DNA of 64,000 bases, taken from contig NZ_RXOM01000054.1 in assembly GCF_008692195.1 (NCBI RefSeq), forward strand, positions 62,001 through 126,000, read 5' to 3'. Positions 36,497-44,606 of the stretch are shown one piece after another. Origin of the DNA: Salegentibacter sp. R32. GTDB taxonomy: Bacteria > Bacteroidota > Bacteroidia > Flavobacteriales > Flavobacteriaceae. Made by a program: the position numbers and the translations under genes. Every line of letters begins with the position of its first letter. Position 1 is the first letter of the stretch. The notes under the pieces are model-generated. The model saw only the letters and a program-made list of their open reading frames with translations. It ran no database searches and had not been told where the DNA came from.

Positions 36497-36694
36497 ATGT
36501 CATTAGGTATTTTTTTAGTAATTGGAGCATGGCAGTACATCATTATTGGTGTAGTGATTTTACTTTTATTTGGAGGAAAAAAGATTCCTGAACTTATGAA
36601 AGGTTTAGGAAGCGGAATAAAAGAATTTAAAGATGCTTCCAAAGAAGATGAAGAACCAACGACTAACAAAAAAGTGGAAGACAATAAACAGTAA
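36497..36694 (+). CDS. tatA: Twin-arginine translocase subunit TatA/E
   Basis: A 65-residue component of the Tat pore that exports folded proteins. It has a short periplasmic N-terminus, one transmembrane helix (about 6-25), the conserved [20 protein letters not shown] hinge and amphipathic helix (about 25-44), and an acidic/basic tail ([19 protein letters not shown]). Length is typical of bacterial TatA/E. It is monocistronic, divergent from the M23 gene and convergent with the DUF4837 gene across a shared terminator. No tatC is in the window, which is common in Bacteroidota. Confidence 0.95.
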   Translation: MSLGIFLVIGAWQYIIIGVVILLLFGGKKIPELMKGLGSGIKEFKDASKEDEEPTTNKKVEDNKQ

Positions 36695-36715
36695 TTGTTT
36701 ATATATTTCAACAAA

Positions 36716-36744
36716 AAATCCGATAACGTTAAGTTATCGGATTT
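36716..36744. terminator. Bidirectional terminator between tatA and the DUF4837 gene
   Basis: A perfect 12-bp stem (AAATCCGATAAC / GTTATCGGATTT) with a 5-nt loop, flanked by A-rich sequence on the left and a T-run on the right, so it can act for both convergent genes. Confidence 0.85.
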
Positions 36745-36762
36745 TTTTGTGCTTCGTTTTCT

Positions 36763-37743
36763 CTATTCGATTTTAGCTGATTTCAAAATAGATTCCAGCT
36801 CAAACATATGGTCTCGTTTGGTGTTAGAAGGCCTAAATACAAAACCTTCTAAAATCACGTAACGATTGTTTTTTTCATCCTTTACCGCATAGTTAATGAA
36901 TGGTCCAGCCATAAAAGCTCCTTTTACTTCCCAGGTTCCTTTGGTTTCGTAAGCAAATCTACCATCAATTTCAGATTCAAATAAATAAGGCGCATAAGCT
37001 TCTTCAGTAATCATAAAAGTCCCTTCAGAAGGCCCGGGAATGTATTGCTCCCCAATGGAATCACGCATTTTGATGATATTACCAATTACATTAGTATCGC
37101 TATCTATGACTTTCATCGGAACTTCATACACTAAAATTTCCATGCTACCGTGTGGAATGTCTTTTCTTATCCAGAAAAAATCATCTTCCTTTTTCGCATA
37201 TCGATAGGCTGTGGGAAACTTCATTTTCACGCCTAAGGTTTCTTTTAATTTCTCATCATTTTTTAAAGATTTCCCGATACGACGTTGTTGTTCAATGATT
37301 TCGGTATTCTTTAGAGTAGAAATTATTTTATCAGTATTATCGTTGATGAGTTTATTAATTCCACCTTCGGTGGGAGCCATCACATAAATTCCTGTCTGTG
37401 GTCTGGCAAAGGTGTCTTTGACGATTTCCAGTTGAGGTTCGTTCGCTTCTTTCACATAAAGAAAAGTCCGGTTTCTGGTTACAAATCCATCAAAAGCTTT
37501 AGGAGGTATTTGATTCAACGAAAATAGCGGTTCTTGCTGTGGCAAACCATCTACGGGAGCAGCAAGTTTTTTACGTAGGTTTTCACCTATACTACCTTCC
37601 CACAAATTATTACTTATTACTACGGAAAGATTATTTAATCGACCGTTAGACTCGGCTACAATTCTTTCGTTTTTACCATTTCCTGAATCTTTACAAGCGA
37701 CAAGAATTGCTATAGTAAAGAATAGAACAGCTATTTTTTTCAT
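36763..37743 (-). CDS. DUF4837 family lipoprotein
   Basis: A 326-residue lipoprotein: signal peptide MKKIAVLFFTIAILVAC with lipobox LVAC, then a Gly/Asn-rich linker (KDSGNGKNERI). The mature part begins NGRLNNLSVVISNNLWEGSIGENLRK, which matches the Bacteroidota DUF4837 family opening, and includes FWIRKDIPHGSMEILVYEVPM and an ending FEGFVFRPSNTKRDHMFELESIL-like segment. Function is unknown. The residues after the lipid Cys are KDSG, not a good surface-export signal, so a periplasm-facing location is likely. It lies 19 bp downstream of the transglycosylase gene and is probably co-transcribed with it. Confidence 0.85.
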   Translation of the reverse strand: MKKIAVLFFTIAILVACKDSGNGKNERIVAESNGRLNNLSVVISNNLWEGSIGENLRKKLAAPVDGLPQQEPLFSLNQIPPKAFDGFVTRNRTFLYVKEANEPQLEIVKDTFARPQTGIYVMAPTEGGINKLINDNTDKIISTLKNTEIIEQQRRIGKSLKNDEKLKETLGVKMKFPTAYRYAKKEDDFFWIRKDIPHGSMEILVYEVPMKVIDSDTNVIGNIIKMRDSIGEQYIPGPSEGTFMITEEAYAPYLFESEIDGRFAYETKGTWEVKGAFMAGPFINYAVKDEKNNRYVILEGFVFRPSNTKRDHMFELESILKSAKIE

Positions 37744-37761
37744 CTTTTTAGTTTTAGTTAG

Positions 37762-39378
37762 TTATCCGTTGGAAACTTTAAGCTTCATTCCCGGTTTTAA
37801 TTTGTTCCCACGAATATCATTCCACTTTTGAATATTTTGCACAGTAACTCCCGGAAATTTTCTGGAAATGCTCCACAAAGAATCTCCTTTTCTAACGGTA
37901 TAATATTGTTCTGAAGATTTTTTAACCTCTTCTTTTTGATTCGTTTCCTTTGGTTTTTGAATTTGAACCGGATTACTCGCTACCGGCTTTCTTGGGTAAA
38001 TGGTTAAATATTGCCCAACCCGAATATTATTGCTCCGTAAATGGTTCCAGCGTCTAATTTTACTCACCCCGACGCCATAACGTTCAGCGATTTTACCCAG
38101 ATAATCTCCCGGTCTCACACGATACCTAATCTTATCGTCAGCTTCATAATATTTAGGAAGTACTTGTTTACTGGCAAGAATGGCTTCTTCAGCATAATTA
38201 TAAATCAGGTTTTCATTCGCTGCGAAAATTCCGCTTTCTACCAACGGTAAACGAATGTAGTATTCTTCATCTTCAATATACGGGATGATATTCAGTTTAT
38301 AACTCGGGTTTAAAAATTCCAGTAATTCTTCATCAACATTGGTTACCCGCGTAATCTGGTCGAATTTGATGAGCTGTTTTACCTTGATAGTATCGGTTTC
38401 AAAATAAGTGATTTCCGGACGATATGGTTGAAAGTTATGCTCTTCAGCATATTCAAATAAATACATCGTCGCCAAAAAAGCAGGAACATAACCTGCGGTT
38501 TCCCGTGGCAAATGCCTTCTTAATTCCCAATAATCGGTTTTACCACCACTTCTGCGAATGGCTCTGGACACATTTCCGGGTCCTGAATTATACGAAGCCA
38601 AGACCAAATCCCAATCGCCAAAACTATCGTACAGGTTGGATAGGTACTTACAAGCTGCTTCGGTAGCTAAGACCGGATCCATACGTTCATCTACATAACT
38701 GCTCACATCCAGTCCGTGCATTTTTCCGGTAGCGAACATAAATTGCCAAAGTCCGGTAGCTCCTACTCTCGATTTTGCCTGCGGATTTAAAGCAGACTCC
38801 ACAATGGCTAAATATTTTATTTCTAAAGGAATGTCGTATTTGTCGAGCTTTTCTTCAAACATTGGGAAGTAGTAATAGCTCAGCGACATTAATCGCTCCA
38901 TTACTTCTTTATCCCGTCTTAGATAATATTGAATTACACTTTCTAAGGATTCATTATAAGTGACATTAAATGGCGTTTTAGCATTGAGTTTTGCTAATCT
39001 CGCTTTTAACGTATCTGTAGGAATAGATTTATGAACAGTGTCGTTGTACGGCGTATTTTTGATGGTTTCCTGCATTTCAGCATACAGCTGGGAATCTAAT
39101 AAGGTATTTTGCCAGATAGAATCGATTAAAGCAGGTTGATGGTAATCCCGTAAACCAAATAAAACCTCTTCATTAACCAAAGTAGAAGAGCGGGAAAAAG
39201 CAGTAAATTGAGGTTCAATTACCCTATCAAAACCCGAGTTTTGGACTGCTTTTTTGGTATAATCTATTTTTTCTTGTGTTTTTTGAGTTTCAACAGAATC
39301 GGCTTTTTGAGTGAGGGTTTGTGAAAAACCTAATCCGGAACAAAAAACCATTCCCAATACAACATTCTTTATCTTCAT
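37762..39378 (-). CDS. MltD-like membrane-bound lytic transglycosylase with two LysM domains
   Basis: Cleaves the MurNAc-GlcNAc bond of peptidoglycan to form anhydro-MurNAc. I chose the ATG at 39378 because the protein then starts with a clean signal peptide (MKIKNVVLGMVFCSGLGFSQ), while the longer reading adds 18 residues without such features. The SLT domain (about 170-290) contains the catalytic Glu in YLAIVESALNPQAKS and GLWQFMFATGK, VDERMDPVLAT, ASYNSGPGNVSRAI. Two LysM domains follow near 430-475 (YRVRPGDYLGKIAERYG) and 490-535 (YTVRKGDSLWSISRKFPG). The 538-residue length and order match MltD of Bacteroidota. Confidence 0.93.
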   Translation of the reverse strand: MKIKNVVLGMVFCSGLGFSQTLTQKADSVETQKTQEKIDYTKKAVQNSGFDRVIEPQFTAFSRSSTLVNEEVLFGLRDYHQPALIDSIWQNTLLDSQLYAEMQETIKNTPYNDTVHKSIPTDTLKARLAKLNAKTPFNVTYNESLESVIQYYLRRDKEVMERLMSLSYYYFPMFEEKLDKYDIPLEIKYLAIVESALNPQAKSRVGATGLWQFMFATGKMHGLDVSSYVDERMDPVLATEAACKYLSNLYDSFGDWDLVLASYNSGPGNVSRAIRRSGGKTDYWELRRHLPRETAGYVPAFLATMYLFEYAEEHNFQPYRPEITYFETDTIKVKQLIKFDQITRVTNVDEELLEFLNPSYKLNIIPYIEDEEYYIRLPLVESGIFAANENLIYNYAEEAILASKQVLPKYYEADDKIRYRVRPGDYLGKIAERYGVGVSKIRRWNHLRSNNIRVGQYLTIYPRKPVASNPVQIQKPKETNQKEEVKKSSEQYYTVRKGDSLWSISRKFPGVTVQNIQKWNDIRGNKLKPGMKLKVSNG

Positions 39379-39413
39379 ATACGTTCTTCGTCTATTTAAA
39401 ATGGATATAACAG

Positions 39414-39455
39414 GTTCTGCACTAAAACTCAACTTATTGAACTTTAGTACAGAAC
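39414..39455. other. Long imperfect hairpin between pgk and the MltD-like gene
   Basis: GTTCTGcACTAAA (39414-39426) pairs with TTTAGTaCAGAAC (39443-39455), and inside the loop TCAA/TTGA pair again, giving an almost continuous 42-nt hairpin. It begins 36 bp upstream of the MltD-like start and 29 bp downstream of the pgk stop. There is no T-run after it on either strand, so it is not a standard intrinsic terminator. Confidence 0.5.
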
Positions 39456-39484
39456 ATTTATATTAAATGGAACAAGAATTATGC

Positions 39485-40672
39485 CTAAGCATTCTCTATC
39501 GCTGCAATACCCGGCAATGATTTCCCTTCTAATAATTCTAACATCGCTCCGCCTCCGGTAGAAACATAGCTTACTTTATCTTCAAACCCAAACTGTTTTA
39601 CGGCAGCAACGCTATCACCTCCACCAACTAAAGAGAAGGCTCCATTTTTGGTCGCTTCAGCCACATAATTTCCAACTTCAATAGTTCCTTTGGCAAAGGC
39701 ATCCATTTCAAAAACTCCTAGCGGACCGTTCCACAGGATTATTTTAGAGTCTAAAATAACTTGCTTTAGGTTTTCCAACGATTTTGGTCCCGCATCTAAT
39801 CCCATCCATCCGTCAGGAATGCTATCAATTGCTGAAGTATCTTTATTAGCTTCGGCATCAAATTTATCGGCAATTACACAATCTACCGGAAGTACAATAT
39901 TGGTGTTTTGTTCTTTTGCTTTTTCCAAAATAGAAAGTGCTAATTCTTGTTTATCGTCTTCTACCAACGAATCTCCAATTTTTCCGCCTTGCGCTTTAAT
40001 AAAAGTATAAGCCATTCCCCCACCAATAATTAAGTTATCTACTTTTGGAAGAATATTTTCAATCACTGTAATTTTAGAAGAAACTTTGGCTCCACCTAAA
40101 ATGGCTGTCACTGGTTTTTCTTTAGAATGAAGTACTTTATCTAAACTCTTAATTTCTTTCGCCAACAAATAACCGAAGCATTTTTCATCAAAAAATTGTG
40201 CTACGATGGTTGTGGAAGCGTGTGCTCTGTGAGCAGTACCAAAGGCATCATTAATGTAAATATCACCGTGTTTTGCTAGTTTTTTAGCAAAATCTTCATC
40301 TCCTTTTTTCTCTTCAGCATAAAAACGAAGGTTTTCAAGTAGCAAAACTTCACCGTTTTGAAGACTTTCAGACATTTCAAAAGCTTCATCACTAACGCAA
40401 TCGGAAGCAAATTTTACTTGTACGCCAATAATTTCTGAAACTTTATTGACGATATGCTTCAACGAAAATTCTTCTTGCACTCCTTCGGGTCTACCCAAAT
40501 GCGACATTAGCACAACTGAACCGCCGTCTTCTAAAACTTTGGCAATACTTGGTTTAGCAGCTTCAATTCTTGTGGTATCGGTTACTTCGTGCTTATCGTT
40601 AAGCGGAACGTTAAAATCGACACGGATTAATGCTTGTTTATCTTTAAAATTAAAATCTTCAATTGTTTTCAT
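39485..40672 (-). CDS. pgk: Phosphoglycerate kinase
   Basis: Glycolytic enzyme that makes ATP from 1,3-bisphosphoglycerate. The 395-residue protein has [21 protein letters not shown] near residue 15-35, [11 protein letters not shown] (about 54-64), [16 protein letters not shown] (about 155-170), [18 protein letters not shown] near 199, and the nucleotide-binding C-terminal segment [17 protein letters not shown] (about 352-368) with [19 protein letters not shown]. Length and motifs are normal. It is divergent from holB and followed by the long hairpin at 39414-39455. Confidence 0.97.
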   Translation of the reverse strand: MKTIEDFNFKDKQALIRVDFNVPLNDKHEVTDTTRIEAAKPSIAKVLEDGGSVVLMSHLGRPEGVQEEFSLKHIVNKVSEIIGVQVKFASDCVSDEAFEMSESLQNGEVLLLENLRFYAEEKKGDEDFAKKLAKHGDIYINDAFGTAHRAHASTTIVAQFFDEKCFGYLLAKEIKSLDKVLHSKEKPVTAILGGAKVSSKITVIENILPKVDNLIIGGGMAYTFIKAQGGKIGDSLVEDDKQELALSILEKAKEQNTNIVLPVDCVIADKFDAEANKDTSAIDSIPDGWMGLDAGPKSLENLKQVILDSKIILWNGPLGVFEMDAFAKGTIEVGNYVAEATKNGAFSLVGGGDSVAAVKQFGFEDKVSYVSTGGGAMLELLEGKSLPGIAAIENA

Positions 40673-40724
40673 AAATAGGTTTTTTTCAAATTTAATTATT
40701 TCTTCCTTTGTGGGGTAAATTCAA

Positions 40725-40753
40725 TTGAAATAAATCAAAAATAACTATTTTCG
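40725..40753 (+). promoter_or_regulatory. holB promoter, possibly giving a leaderless mRNA
   Basis: TTG at 40725-40727 and TATTTTCG at 40746-40753 (one mismatch to TAnnTTTG) are 18 bp apart. The holB ATG is at 40760, about where transcription should begin, so the transcript may start at or next to the start codon. Confidence 0.4.
40736..40743 (-). promoter_or_regulatory. -7 element of the pgk promoter
   Basis: Minus-strand TATTTTTG matches TAnnTTTG and lies 63 bp before the pgk start. It is interleaved with the divergent holB promoter. No clear -33 TTG. Confidence 0.35.
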
Positions 40754-40759
40754 CTCGGC

Positions 40760-41908
40760 ATGTTATTTTCAGATATACTAGGATTAACGCATTTAAAAAA
40801 GCACCTTACCGGTACCGCCGATAATGGTAGAATACCGCATGCACAATTGTTTGTAGGTGCAACAGGAAGCGGAACTTTACCCATGGCGATTGCTTATGCG
40901 CAATATGTGTTGTGCAAAAACACCAACGGAGAAAACCAAGAAGGCAACCAAGCTTGTAATTTAAAGTTTCAAAACTTTTCCCATCCCGATTTGCACTTTG
41001 CCTATCCGGTGACTTCCCGAAAAGGAATTACCAAACCAAAATCTACCGATTTTTTAACCGAATGGCGAGAGTTTATCACACAATCTCCCTACGGAAATTT
41101 ATACGATTGGTATCAACATTTAGGTGTTGAAAATCAACAAGGGGAAATTAGGGTGCAAGAAGCTGCCGAAATTTTAAAAAAGCTTTCGCTTAAATCCTAT
41201 GAAGGCGGTTTTAAGGTTTCGATTATCTGGGGCGCTGATAAGATGAATACAGAATGTTCCAATAAGTTACTGAAACTTATTGAAGAACCACCCAACAAAA
41301 CTTTACTGATTTTAGTTGCTGAAACTGAAGAGGATATTTTGCAAACCATTCGTTCGCGCTGTCAAATCTTACAATTTCCGCCCCTTGGTGAAAAGGTAAT
41401 TGTGGATGCTTTAGTGGAAAAGGAAAACTTGAGTGAAGCGGAAGCTTTAAAAATTGCTCATCGCGCTAACGGAAACTACAACGATGCACTTCATCTGTTG
41501 CATCAGGATAATGATGACGACCAATTTGAAAAGTGGTTTATTAGTTGGGTGAGAACGGCATTTAAAGCCAAAGGAAATAAAGCGTCGATAAGGGAATTGA
41601 TAGATTGGAGTGAAGAAATTGCCAAGCACGGAAGGGAAAGTCAAAAACGGTTTTTATTGTATTGCCAGAACTTTTTTCGGCAAGCCTTGATGCAGAATTA
41701 CACACAAGGAAAATTGGTTTATTTAGAACCTGCTACGGAAGGATTTCAGTTAGCGAAATTTGCTCCTTTTATTCACGGAAATAACATTATGGAAATTAGC
41801 GAAGAATTGGAAGATGCTATTTTTCATATTGAAAGAAACGTAAATCCAAAATTGGTGTTTACCGATTTATCGATAAAACTTACCCGTTTATTACACAGTA
41901 AGAAATAA
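40760..41908 (+). CDS. holB: DNA polymerase III delta' subunit
   Basis: Clamp-loader subunit, an AAA+ ATPase-like protein of 382 residues. The Walker A-like region reads LFVGATGSGTLPMAIAYAQYV (about 31-51), which deviates from GxxGxGK(T/S), as expected for delta' that does not hydrolyse ATP. The sensor/arginine-finger segment has VSIIWGADKMNTECSNKLLKLIEEPPNKT and TIRSRCQILQFPPL (SRC motif). The zinc module normally with four cysteines retains only LCKNTNG and QACNLKF before SHPDLHFAYPVTS. The gene is divergent from pgk and convergent with the Skp-like gene. Confidence 0.92.
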   Translation: MLFSDILGLTHLKKHLTGTADNGRIPHAQLFVGATGSGTLPMAIAYAQYVLCKNTNGENQEGNQACNLKFQNFSHPDLHFAYPVTSRKGITKPKSTDFLTEWREFITQSPYGNLYDWYQHLGVENQQGEIRVQEAAEILKKLSLKSYEGGFKVSIIWGADKMNTECSNKLLKLIEEPPNKTLLILVAETEEDILQTIRSRCQILQFPPLGEKVIVDALVEKENLSEAEALKIAHRANGNYNDALHLLHQDNDDDQFEKWFISWVRTAFKAKGNKASIRELIDWSEEIAKHGRESQKRFLLYCQNFFRQALMQNYTQGKLVYLEPATEGFQLAKFAPFIHGNNIMEISEELEDAIFHIERNVNPKLVFTDLSIKLTRLLHSKK

Positions 41909-41939
41909 AAAAATCCGCTGAAATGATCAGCGGATTTTT
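41909..41939. terminator. Bidirectional terminator between holB and the Skp-like gene
   Basis: A 12-bp perfect stem (AAAAATCCGCTG / CAGCGGATTTTT) with a 7-nt loop, just after the holB stop. A-run and T-run on the two sides make it usable on both strands. Confidence 0.85.
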
Positions 41940-41959
41940 GTTCTTAGCTAAAAACTATT

Positions 41960-42508
41960 CTAATTAATAGAATCTTTTTCTGTAGTTTCTTCTACAGCTT
42001 CTCCTCCGTATTCTTTATTTAAAGCTTTTAAAACTTCTTGAGTAATGTCTTTTCCTTCTTTGGCATACATAATATTGGCTGATTCATTAGAACCAAAAAT
42101 ATAGGTGTAACCATTTTCTTTTCCGTAACCGGCCACAAAATCTTTCACTTTGGTTACAAGTGAATCGATAATTTTGTCGCTTTCTTCACGAAGTCGTTGC
42201 CCTTGCATTTGTTGCTGTTGAGAAAGCATTTGGTTTTTCTGCATTAACTCTTGACGCTTTTGCTCTAACTCAGCATCTGAATATTTATCTTGGTTTTCAC
42301 GAAACTCCTGTACTTCCTGCTGAAATGACCTTGCTACGGAATCCAAGCCCTTTTGAAGTTCTTCTGACCTTTTGTTGAATTGAGCTTCGGTTTCTTTCAT
42401 TTCTTTAAAATCCTGAATCAAAACCGTGTTATCTACATAAGCTGTTTTTTCTTGATTACAAGAAGTTAATATCGCTGCCCCAAAAATTACCAATGCAATT
42501 TTTTTCAT
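41960..42508 (-). CDS. OmpH/Skp-like periplasmic chaperone lipoprotein
   Basis: A 182-residue Skp-family protein, using the ATG at 42508 (MKKIALVIFGAAILTSC). Lipobox LTSC predicts lipidation, after which YVDNTVLIQDFKEMKETEAQF gives the Skp-like beta start. A long coiled coil spans about 45-115 (SFQQEVQEFRENQDKYSDAE, QKNQMLSQQQQMQGQRL), followed by the C-terminal fold VKDFVAGYGKENGYTYIFGSNE. Skp proteins bind unfolded outer membrane proteins in the periplasm as trimers; a lipidated version is known in Bacteroidota. It is monocistronic with a 219-bp AT-rich upstream gap in which I see nothing specific. Confidence 0.88.
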   Translation of the reverse strand: MKKIALVIFGAAILTSCNQEKTAYVDNTVLIQDFKEMKETEAQFNKRSEELQKGLDSVARSFQQEVQEFRENQDKYSDAELEQKRQELMQKNQMLSQQQQMQGQRLREESDKIIDSLVTKVKDFVAGYGKENGYTYIFGSNESANIMYAKEGKDITQEVLKALNKEYGGEAVEETTEKDSIN

Positions 42509-42727
42509 TTTTATCAATTTTAAATTTGAGCCGCTAAAGTAAGAAGTATTTTAGGAAAATAGTAGAATTTAATAAAAATTGAATAAAACTATTAAATTAT
42601 AAAAACAATAAATAAAATCTATTAAAACTGAATTTAAATTAAAGCTATTTTAGAACGTTTAAATTTAGACGCAGGGAACAAACTTATTTTAATCAAAAAA
42701 GTGCCTTAAATCGCTTATATTGAAGAA

Positions 42728-43582
42728 TTATTGCTTTTTGAAGACATAAATATGGCTAGAATACTCATTTGTAGATTTTGCTTGTAAATTACTCTTCAAA
42801 CCGACTTGAAAAGCCTTTATAAAATTAGATTTTCCGGTTTTATATTTTTCGGAAAGTAAACTTACGTAGTAAGAATCAAAAATTAAAGGTAAAGTTTTTT
42901 GAAGCTGAAAATGATGATTTTTCATTAAACGTTCAATTCCTTCTTTAGAAAAATGCCAAAGGTGGCGAGGCACATCATAAGCTGCCCAAAATTCTTTGTA
43001 ATAATTAGCATCATAACTTTTAAAATTAGGAACGGCAATGATTAAATATCCATTTTCATTTAATAAAGAATAAAACTTTTCAATTTGAATTTCTAAATCG
43101 GGAATATGTTCTAAAACATGCCATAATGTAATCACCTCAAACTTTTCAGAAGAATCGACTAAAGAAATTTCTTCCACTAAATTAATTTCTTTTTGTTGAG
43201 CTAAATTTCGAGCTTGAGCATTAGGCTCTACTCCCCTCACCTTCCAGTTTTTTTGTTTTGCCGTTTTTAGAAAATCTCCAGTTCCTGCTCCTACATCTAA
43301 TAAAGATTTGTTAGAAGAATTTACTAAAGACTCAATCAACTTCACTTTTTTTTGAAGCATTAAATTTTTTACGCCTTGGTAAAGTTTATCAGATAATTTT
43401 TTAGTAGAATCGGTATGGGAAATATAATCTTCGCTTTGGTAATATTTCGGGAGATCTTCTGCGGAAGGTTGCGGTTGGGTAATTAAAATATCGTTCTCTT
43501 CATTCCAAACCAATTTAAATTCTTCACCAGAAACGGTATGGTCTTTACAGGTTAAAAAAGCTTGATTCTTTTTATTCTTCAT
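42728..43582 (-). CDS. Class I SAM-dependent methyltransferase
   Basis: A 284-residue methyltransferase. The N-terminal part resembles the treble-clef-less variant of sugar methyltransferase proteins (CKDHTVSGEEFKLVWNEENDIL, then LPKYYQSEDYISHTDSTK). The SAM site is LLDVGAGTGDFLKTAKQKNW (about 96-115) with the acidic ribose ligand in VRGVEPNAQARN, then ITLWHVLEHIPDLE (about 152-165) typical of Methyltransf_23. NANYYKEFWAAYDVPRHLWHFS near 200-222 is a conserved family segment. The substrate is unknown. It overlaps the upstream lipoprotein gene by 1 bp. Confidence 0.88.
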   Translation of the reverse strand: MKNKKNQAFLTCKDHTVSGEEFKLVWNEENDILITQPQPSAEDLPKYYQSEDYISHTDSTKKLSDKLYQGVKNLMLQKKVKLIESLVNSSNKSLLDVGAGTGDFLKTAKQKNWKVRGVEPNAQARNLAQQKEINLVEEISLVDSSEKFEVITLWHVLEHIPDLEIQIEKFYSLLNENGYLIIAVPNFKSYDANYYKEFWAAYDVPRHLWHFSKEGIERLMKNHHFQLQKTLPLIFDSYYVSLLSEKYKTGKSNFIKAFQVGLKSNLQAKSTNEYSSHIYVFKKQ

Positions 43583-44067
43583 TAATCTATGATTCTTTGA
43601 TAAAATCGAAGTTTTTCCATCACCGCCTGATTACGGAAACTTTTTTCTTTTAAAACATCATTTCCTTCTTGGTCGGTTACTTGAATAGAAATATAATGAT
43701 GAAGTGTTTTCTTTACGGTGGGTTCTTCCTTTTGGTCGCGCGTTCCAAGAAAATCGGATATGGTTACCAATTGAACCATCTTTTCATCATCTTCAAAAGG
43801 ATATACAAACACCGATAAAGTGTCGCTTGGAAAAAGGGAGGTCGTAGAAAAGCTATAAGGAAAATAGGTATCTTTAAGTTTAAAATATTTTAAGGATTTC
43901 TTTTCGAACCGTTCCATATTTCCATCAAATTCAAAAGTAAATGAAAGATTAGCATCATTATCGGGAGCATCAATTTCATTCACATCAATTTTTCTTGCTT
44001 GCTTGATAGGAAAGCATGAAGAAAAGCAAATAATTAAAATGATAAAAAGTGTGTTTTTTTTCAGCAT
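43582..44067 (-). CDS. Small lipoprotein, tandem paralogue A
   Basis: A 161-residue lipoprotein of unknown function: signal peptide MLKKNTLFIILIICFSSC with lipobox FSSC, then FPIKQARKIDVNEID. It is a paralogue of the adjacent gene at 44070-44573: shared elements are the post-Cys (K/R)-Q/H-A-R-K/R-I-D motif, the central YFPYSFSTTSLFPSDTLSVFVY versus YLPDSFITTELYSKEKLEVSFY, and the C-terminal YISIQVTDQEGNDVLKEKS versus YVYVKVKDLHGNDVFTKEG. It ends KLRFYQRIID. It shares a 1-bp overlap with the methyltransferase gene downstream. Confidence 0.78.
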   Translation of the reverse strand: MLKKNTLFIILIICFSSCFPIKQARKIDVNEIDAPDNDANLSFTFEFDGNMERFEKKSLKYFKLKDTYFPYSFSTTSLFPSDTLSVFVYPFEDDEKMVQLVTISDFLGTRDQKEEPTVKKTLHHYISIQVTDQEGNDVLKEKSFRNQAVMEKLRFYQRIID

Positions 44068-44069
44068 AA

Positions 44070-44573
44070 TTAATAATTGAGAAAAGCTCGAAATTCATTT
44101 AGTTTTTCAATTACGGCATCTTTACGCTCCCCTTCTTTTGTAAAAACATCATTCCCGTGTAAATCTTTTACCTTCACATATACATAATTATATACCTCAT
44201 CCCCTTTTTGGGAAATTTGCTCTCCTTTTAATCCATCTTGAACACCTATAATAGAATTAAATGTACCTGTAAAAAAATCTAGATATTTATCTCTATCTGA
44301 AGTAAGATAAAAACTAACCTCTAATTTCTCTTTTGAATAAAGTTCTGTTGTAATGAAAGAATCTGGCAAATAGTCTCCTTCTACTTTGAAGAACCTTTTG
44401 GCATTAGGATAAAAAGATATCCTACTTGCTTTTAAGCGAAAACCATAAGAAGTTGTACTATTCTTCAGTTTAGAATCATATAATTTATATTCATCAATTC
44501 TTCTTGCTTTATGAATCCTAAAGCAAGACTGAAAGCTAAAAACGAGTATAAAAAGTACTATTATTTTCTTCAA
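44070..44573 (-). CDS. Small lipoprotein, tandem paralogue B
   Basis: A 167-residue lipoprotein of unknown function: MKKIIVLFILVFSFQSC with lipobox FQSC, then FRIHKARRIDEYKL. It is clearly homologous along its whole length to the next gene downstream (2-bp gap), so the two arose by tandem duplication. The body is predicted mostly beta-stranded, ending AVIEKLNEFRAFLNY. It begins 10 bp before the parS-like palindrome at 44583-44598 when read on the minus strand (the palindrome lies between the mnmG stop and this start). Confidence 0.78.
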   Translation of the reverse strand: MKKIIVLFILVFSFQSCFRIHKARRIDEYKLYDSKLKNSTTSYGFRLKASRISFYPNAKRFFKVEGDYLPDSFITTELYSKEKLEVSFYLTSDRDKYLDFFTGTFNSIIGVQDGLKGEQISQKGDEVYNYVYVKVKDLHGNDVFTKEGERKDAVIEKLNEFRAFLNY

Positions 44574-44582
44574 AACAAATAA

Positions 44583-44598
44583 TGTTCCACGTGGAACA
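44583..44598. promoter_or_regulatory. parS-like centromere site (copy 1)
   Basis: The perfect 16-bp palindrome TGTTCCACGTGGAACA lies in the 33-bp gap between mnmG and the paralogue B lipoprotein gene. It fits the ParB-binding parS consensus TGTTnCACGTGnAACA, differing only at the pair that varies between phyla. An identical copy is at 46497-46512 on the other side of mnmG. Placement in an intergenic gap and exact repetition make chance unlikely. Confidence 0.75.
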
Positions 44599-44606
44599 TT
44601 TTAAAT

